From Powellomyces hirtus (Eukaryota > Chytridiomycota > Chytridiomycetes > Spizellomycetales > Powellomycetaceae): a DNA stretch of 64,000 bases. The position numbers and the translations under genes are program-made. The stretch is taken from positions 992,001 to 1,056,000 of the forward strand of contig JAHLKG010000003.1 in assembly GCA_025526995.1 (NCBI GenBank). The letters run 5' to 3'. Each line of letters starts with the position of its first letter. The first letter of the stretch is position 1. Below are positions 60,317 through 64,000 of this stretch, in pieces. The notes beneath the pieces are model-generated. The model searched no databases and was not told the origin of the DNA. It worked only from the letters and a program-made list of their open reading frames with translations.

Positions 60317-60402
60317 CGATACATCGATTCAAGCGCTCAACCTGTCGACAGACGCTACCGGCATCACGGTCACGCGTTCTACCCCGCTCCAAGCCACGTC
60401 GG

Positions 60403-60555
60403 AGGGGCCGGCCGCCCCAAATGGGGGGCCAGCCGGCCCCATACTCTCCAGTGAGGGGGCTGGCCGCCCCAATTTGGGGCTGGCTGTGGTGGGGGGCCGG
60501 CCGCCCCAAAAGCATTGGATGATGCTGAGGATGGTGCCCCCTCGGGGGCACCATC
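60403..60555. repeat. GC-rich palindromic cluster in E3
   Basis: Several interleaved GC-rich inverted repeats built from GGGGCCGGCCGCCCC-like blocks (60403-60510), then a perfect 12-bp-arm hairpin at 60530-60555 (GATGGTGCCCCC, loop TC). It sits where the reading frame is lost and contrasts with the surrounding ~50% GC sequence. Confidence 0.75.
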
Positions 60556-62679
60556 CGCCGATGGCGCCGCCGCCGCCGCCGCTGCTTCGGCGGCTTCTTC
60601 TGGGGCTTGTTCTGGTCCCTTTTCTCCTGTCAACGAAGGAACCCTCTGGCATCACCGATTGGGCCATCCAGGCACTCACATCATGAAGCAACTCAAGCTC
60701 CCAATGACCAACGAAGTCTGCAAAGGTTGCGAGTTCGGTAAGCACAAGCGCTCACCATTCAACGGTACGATGACACGGTCCAAGACGCCACTCGATCGCC
60801 TACATTTCGACCTGAACGGTCCGCACATACCCGCGGTTGGCGATGAGAAATATGCCCTTGTTGTGATCGATGACTATTCACGATTCACATGGATCTTCTT
60901 CTTGAAGACGAAGAGTGAATCTACTGCAACATTGATTGAATTCATCAATTTCATCGAAAAACAGACCAACGAAAGGGTCAGACGACTTCATTCCGATCGA
61001 GGGGGGGAGTTTGTCAATCACGATCTGAAAGAATTCATTTCGAAAAAGGGCATTCTGCACAAACTCACCGCTGCAGGTTCCCCACAGTCCAACAGTGTAG
61101 CTGAAAGGTTCAACCTCAATCTGTTCAACACCATTCGTTCATTGGAACACTCATACGGCATCCCGAAACAACTCTGGACCGAGTTAGCGGCTACATCAGT
61201 CTACTTACGGAATCGCCTACCCCACAAGTCCAATAACAACATTTCGCCGTACAAACGGCTCAACGGCTCAAACGGTATCGACTACAACAAAACCTACGCT
61301 CCGGTTGCCAAGATAGCTACCCAACGCATCCTCCTCACTCTCGCCGCCAGCCTAGGCTTGAAATGCCATTCCTGAATGGGATTGTTACCAAGACCATCCT
61401 AATCTACGCACCTGAAGGCTCTGGCTTTCCGCCCGGGACCATCCTTCGACTCCGAAAGGCCCTCTACGGTCTGAAACAAGCCCCGCGCAAATGGTACTCC
61501 CTACTTCACAAAGAACTGAATTCTTTGGGATTCAAGCGCCTGGCAAATGACAATGCCGTCTACATCAGAACTCTACCTGAAAGTGACTCATCGCAGTACA
61601 TCTCCGTCTACGTCGACGATCTTCTCATTTTCGCAAAGACCGAATCGGAAATCTCGTCAATCAAGACATCCCTGCACAACGAGTTCAACATGACAGACCT
61701 AGGCGAAGTCAACCACTACCTAGGAATGAGAGTTTGACGCAATTACTCAAGGCACGTCATCTATCTCGATCAAGAGTCATATGTAAATGACACACCCGAG
61801 CGCTTTGGTATGCAAGATTGCAAGCCCGTCAACACTCTGATGGACCAGACCAAGCTCGAACCCTACGAAGTCGAAAATACAAAGACTTCACCTAACCCGC
61901 AAGAAGGAGAATATCGCGAAATCGTTGGTTCTCTCATGTACCTGATGATATGCACGCGTCCTGACATCGCTGTCGCAGTCAGTATGCTTTCTCGCTTTGC
62001 AAGCAATCCTTCGCCTCAACATCTGCAAGCTGCAAAGCGCGTTCTTCGCTACCTACGGGGAACATCAAATTACCGCCTCTGCATTGGCGGAAACAATGTT
62101 ACCCTTCATGGCTATAGCGATGCAGATTGGGAAAACAACATCATTGACTGACGGTCGATCACTGGCTACCTTTTCTACATTGGAAATGCAGGCCCCGTCA
62201 CATGGGCTTCGAAGCGCCAACCCACCATTGCTCTCTCCTCTACCAAAGCTAAATACATGGCCCTTTCCTTTGCCACTCAGGAAACTATCTGGCTTTGCTC
62301 ACTTCTGCAAAAACTCCAAATCCCAGAATATCTCGATGAAAATGCTCAACTCACAACGATCTACGAAGACAACCAGTCATGCATCTCATTGGCAATGAAC
62401 CCCGTTCATCATGTCCGTACCAGGCACATTGACATTTGACATCACTTGATCCGTGATCACATCAACAAGGAGATTCATCTGGAGTACTTACCCACCGCTG
62501 AAATGGTTGCCGACTCACTTACAAAGCCTTTACCGGCCCCGGCATTTAAATACCATCACGAAAGCATGTGCATCAAACACTACAATAACACCATCATGCC
62601 AATGACGAAAGCGTCCATGACGGAGCTCCTGAATGAGTAAAATCCCTTCATCGTGGATTGATTGCTCGGACAGGCAGTG

Positions 62680-63044
62680 TATTGGAATGTTGAGCCTTGC
62701 GTACTCAATGTGAGTCCTTACATTAGATCCTTACTTGGATTCTCCGACTAGAACGTGTGACCGTCATACCGGTAACGCTAAGAGCTGAATTGGATCACGT
62801 GTGATCACGTGATTGGAGAAAAAGTAGATTAGAACGCTCGAAGCGAGACATTACCGATAAGACTTTAAGACATAAAATACATTCACATACATTACATCTC
62901 CGTGCATCTGACAACGCTACATCGTCAACTGCATCTCAGAAGAGCTCTGTAACCCCCCTTTACGAAGTATACTGGAGGCCACATCGAATTCGGCCAATCC
63001 TCTGCAATTCCGATAAAGTACTGTAAGTGCCGATATCTCCAATA
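62680..63044 (+). repeat. E3 3' LTR (365 bp)
   Basis: Homologous to 58011-58376; followed by target duplication TATTC. The preceding sequence GGACAGGCAGTG is a weak polypurine tract. Confidence 0.92.
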
Positions 63045-63180
63045 TATTCCAGTCAAGGCCACTACAATTTGTCCATTTTGCTCTGCTACTAATGAACACA
63101 ATTATTGGAATTGCCCTAGAGCCTCAGACACCCAAAAGCAAGCCAAACACAATACTGCAAATTGGAATACTACCAGAAGC

Positions 63181-63547
63181 TATTGGAATGTTGAGCCTTG
63201 GGTACTCAACGTTAATCCTTACATTAGATCCTAACTTGGAACCTCCGACCAGAGCGCGTGACCACTATACCGGTAACGCTAAGTGCTGCATTGGATTACA
63301 TGTGATCATGTGGTTGAAGAAAAAGTAGATAAGCTTGCTCAACAAGCAAAACAGTACCGATAAGACAAAGACATAGAAAATATATTCCATACATACATCT
63401 CTGTGCATTTGACATTGCTACGCTATCATCTGCATCACAGAAGAGCTCTGTAACCCCATTACAAAGGCAATACAAGCAGCCTGACCTCAAATTTGGCAAG
63501 TCTTCTGCATTTCCAATAAAGTACTTGAAATGCTGATATCTTCATTA
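63181..63547 (+). repeat. E4 5' LTR
   Basis: Same family as the E3 LTR; both CACGTG motifs have become CATGTG, which fits loss of CpG cytosines. Confidence 0.85.
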
Positions 63548-63663
63548 GGATATGAGCCCTGAGAACACCGGTCGAATTCAAATCATTCTCCCTTTGTAAA
63601 ACCTTGAAACTACAAGTCTTCCATCCAATTCAAGTGCCAAGCAGTACCAAGCACACCATCAAG

Positions 63664-64000
63664 ATGCCTTCTGCAAGATCTCCCATTCAAGGAGTGCAGA
63701 TCCGCCAACAAGCCCGTCAAGCCACACGAGAAGCTGAACGGGGTCCTGACGCTGAAGAAGACGTTAATATTGATGCCTCGATCTACCATGATTCCCACGT
63801 CGCAGATGCTGATGTGGATGAGATGAATCCTGGAGAAATGCACACTCAACCGGTGACAGAACTGGCTGGACCGCAGGCTGATGTAGTCTTGCACATTTTG
63901 CAAAGGTTCAAGATGGAAATGGACAAAAAGTTCCACCATCGGATGGACAAGTTGGAGAAGAATTTCAAATCCTCTTGTTACATCATCTTCCCATCAACAC
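63664..64000 (+). pseudogene. E4 gag, 3' partial
   Basis: ATG 63664 (MPSARSPIQGVQIRQQARQA) is closely similar to E3 gag through about residue 100 (VDEMNPGEMH; LQRFKMEMDKK). Near 63967 a small deletion relative to E3 shifts the frame, so the copy is probably inactive. The window ends inside it. Confidence 0.78.

Larger units (their letters stand above)
58491..62640 (+). pseudogene. E3 gag-pol remnant
   Basis: ATG at 58491 (MPTARSPILG). Gag with capsid-like core (FDGTGNLSKLADFVDQLTLI), CCHC knuckle CWLCNSNEHTPFNC (about 59730), protease LDSGCSQHM (about 59856). The frame shifts between about 60400 and 60640, across a GC-rich palindromic insert, into the integrase frame: WHHRLGHPG, CKGCEFGKHKRSPF, DDYSRFTWIF, HSDRGGEF, SPQSNSVAERF. 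After SPYKRL the IN-RT spacer is deleted, and another shift near 61370 precedes LYGLKQAPRKWY and YVDDLLIFA. TGA codons at 61735, 62149 and 62437 replace probable Arg codons; RNase H ends SLTKPLPAP and stop 62638-62640. Confidence 0.88.
58011..63044 (+). mobile_element. E3: Ty1/Copia retrotransposon, internally deleted
   Basis: LTRs 58011-58376 and 62680-63044 begin TATTGG and end CCAATA; the 5-bp target duplication TATTC occurs at 58006-58010 and 63045-63049. The PBS is at 58377-58390. LTRs are about 97% alike. Gag, zinc knuckle, protease, integrase, RT and RNase H follow Copia order, but the stretch between integrase and RT is missing and three TGA codons plus frameshifts are present. No chromodomain and no antisense gene (only about 40 bp separate pol from the LTR). 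Confidence 0.93.
63181..64000 (+). mobile_element. E4: second E3-family element, cut by the window end
   Basis: LTR at 63181-63547 is about as long as that of E3 but more diverged: it starts TATTGG and ends TTCATTA. The PBS has one change (GGATATGAGCCCTG, 63548-63561). The gag region follows from 63664. Confidence 0.88.

Noticed and set aside
60386..60686. Pro/Gly-rich end of the first E3 frame as real protein
   Set aside because: It is translation of the GC-rich palindromes after the frame was lost; integrase continues in another frame.
61735..62439. TGA read as an amino acid (genetic-code change), suggested by three in-frame TGAs in E3
   Set aside because: Host genes here (seipin, U1C, EDEM-side genes, kinase) end cleanly at TGA, and each E3 TGA fits CGA to TGA decay.
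44533..64000. tRNA genes or CRISPR-like arrays in the repeat-rich region
   Set aside because: No cloverleaf with A/B boxes and no regularly spaced repeats; all repeats are explained by LTRs or element duplications.

Overview
The window looks like nuclear DNA of a fungus, most likely an early-diverging zoosporic (chytrid-like) lineage. This is inferred from compact GT-AG introns (roughly 50-110 nt, a few longer), short intergenic gaps, fungal-type housekeeping proteins, and proteins not typical of Dikarya, such as an SH3-WW-PH-RhoGAP. No species was identified, and no rRNA, tRNA or CRISPR array was seen.

Positions 1-44532 are an ordinary, gene-dense region. In order they hold: seipin (5' end outside the window), an unrecognised ~11-TM protein, U1 snRNP protein C, an unrecognised ~7-TM protein, an EDEM-type GH47 ER mannosidase with a PA domain, the kinetochore protein Nnf1, a PHD-JmjC (Jhd1/KDM2-like) demethylase, a small stress-protein-like gene with a clear TATA box, a long mitochondrial PPR protein, a GCK/MST-like Ste20 kinase with a CRIB-like motif and a possible tail anchor, Sem1/Dss1, a 5MP/BZW-type W2-domain protein, the SH3-WW-PH-RhoGAP protein, an Erv2-like sulfhydryl oxidase, the Fe-S targeting WD40 protein Cia1, and the double-cassette helicase ASCC3/Slh1. 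Most gene models were rebuilt by matching splice sites and reading phase to family conservation.

Positions 44533-64000 are a nest of Ty1/Copia LTR retrotransposons. E1 (46742-52917, minus) is complete, with 241-bp LTRs and a perfect 5-bp target duplication ATTAT. It sits inside an older, decayed E2 (45308-57118, plus), whose 3' end is followed by a second truncated 3' end of the same family (57119-57950). E3 (58011-63044, plus; 5-bp duplication TATTC) belongs to another family and lies inside a short gag remnant. A second member of its family (E4, from 63181) runs off the window. All use a primer-binding site complementary to the anticodon arm of initiator tRNA-Met, as Drosophila copia does.

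The most unusual content is in E1 and E2. Both are Copia elements (integrase before reverse transcriptase), yet both carry a chromodomain with its aromatic cage between integrase and reverse transcriptase, a feature normally associated with Ty3/Gypsy chromoviruses. Both also carry an antisense gene between pol and the 3' LTR that seems to have an intron. In E2 it encodes a RING/cysteine-rich protein, preserved in two diverged copies with the same 57-nt intron; in E1 it encodes a basic/acidic low-complexity protein, also with a 57-nt candidate intron. E3 has neither feature. Stop codons in the elements, and all six LTR differences in E1, fit C-to-T type decay.
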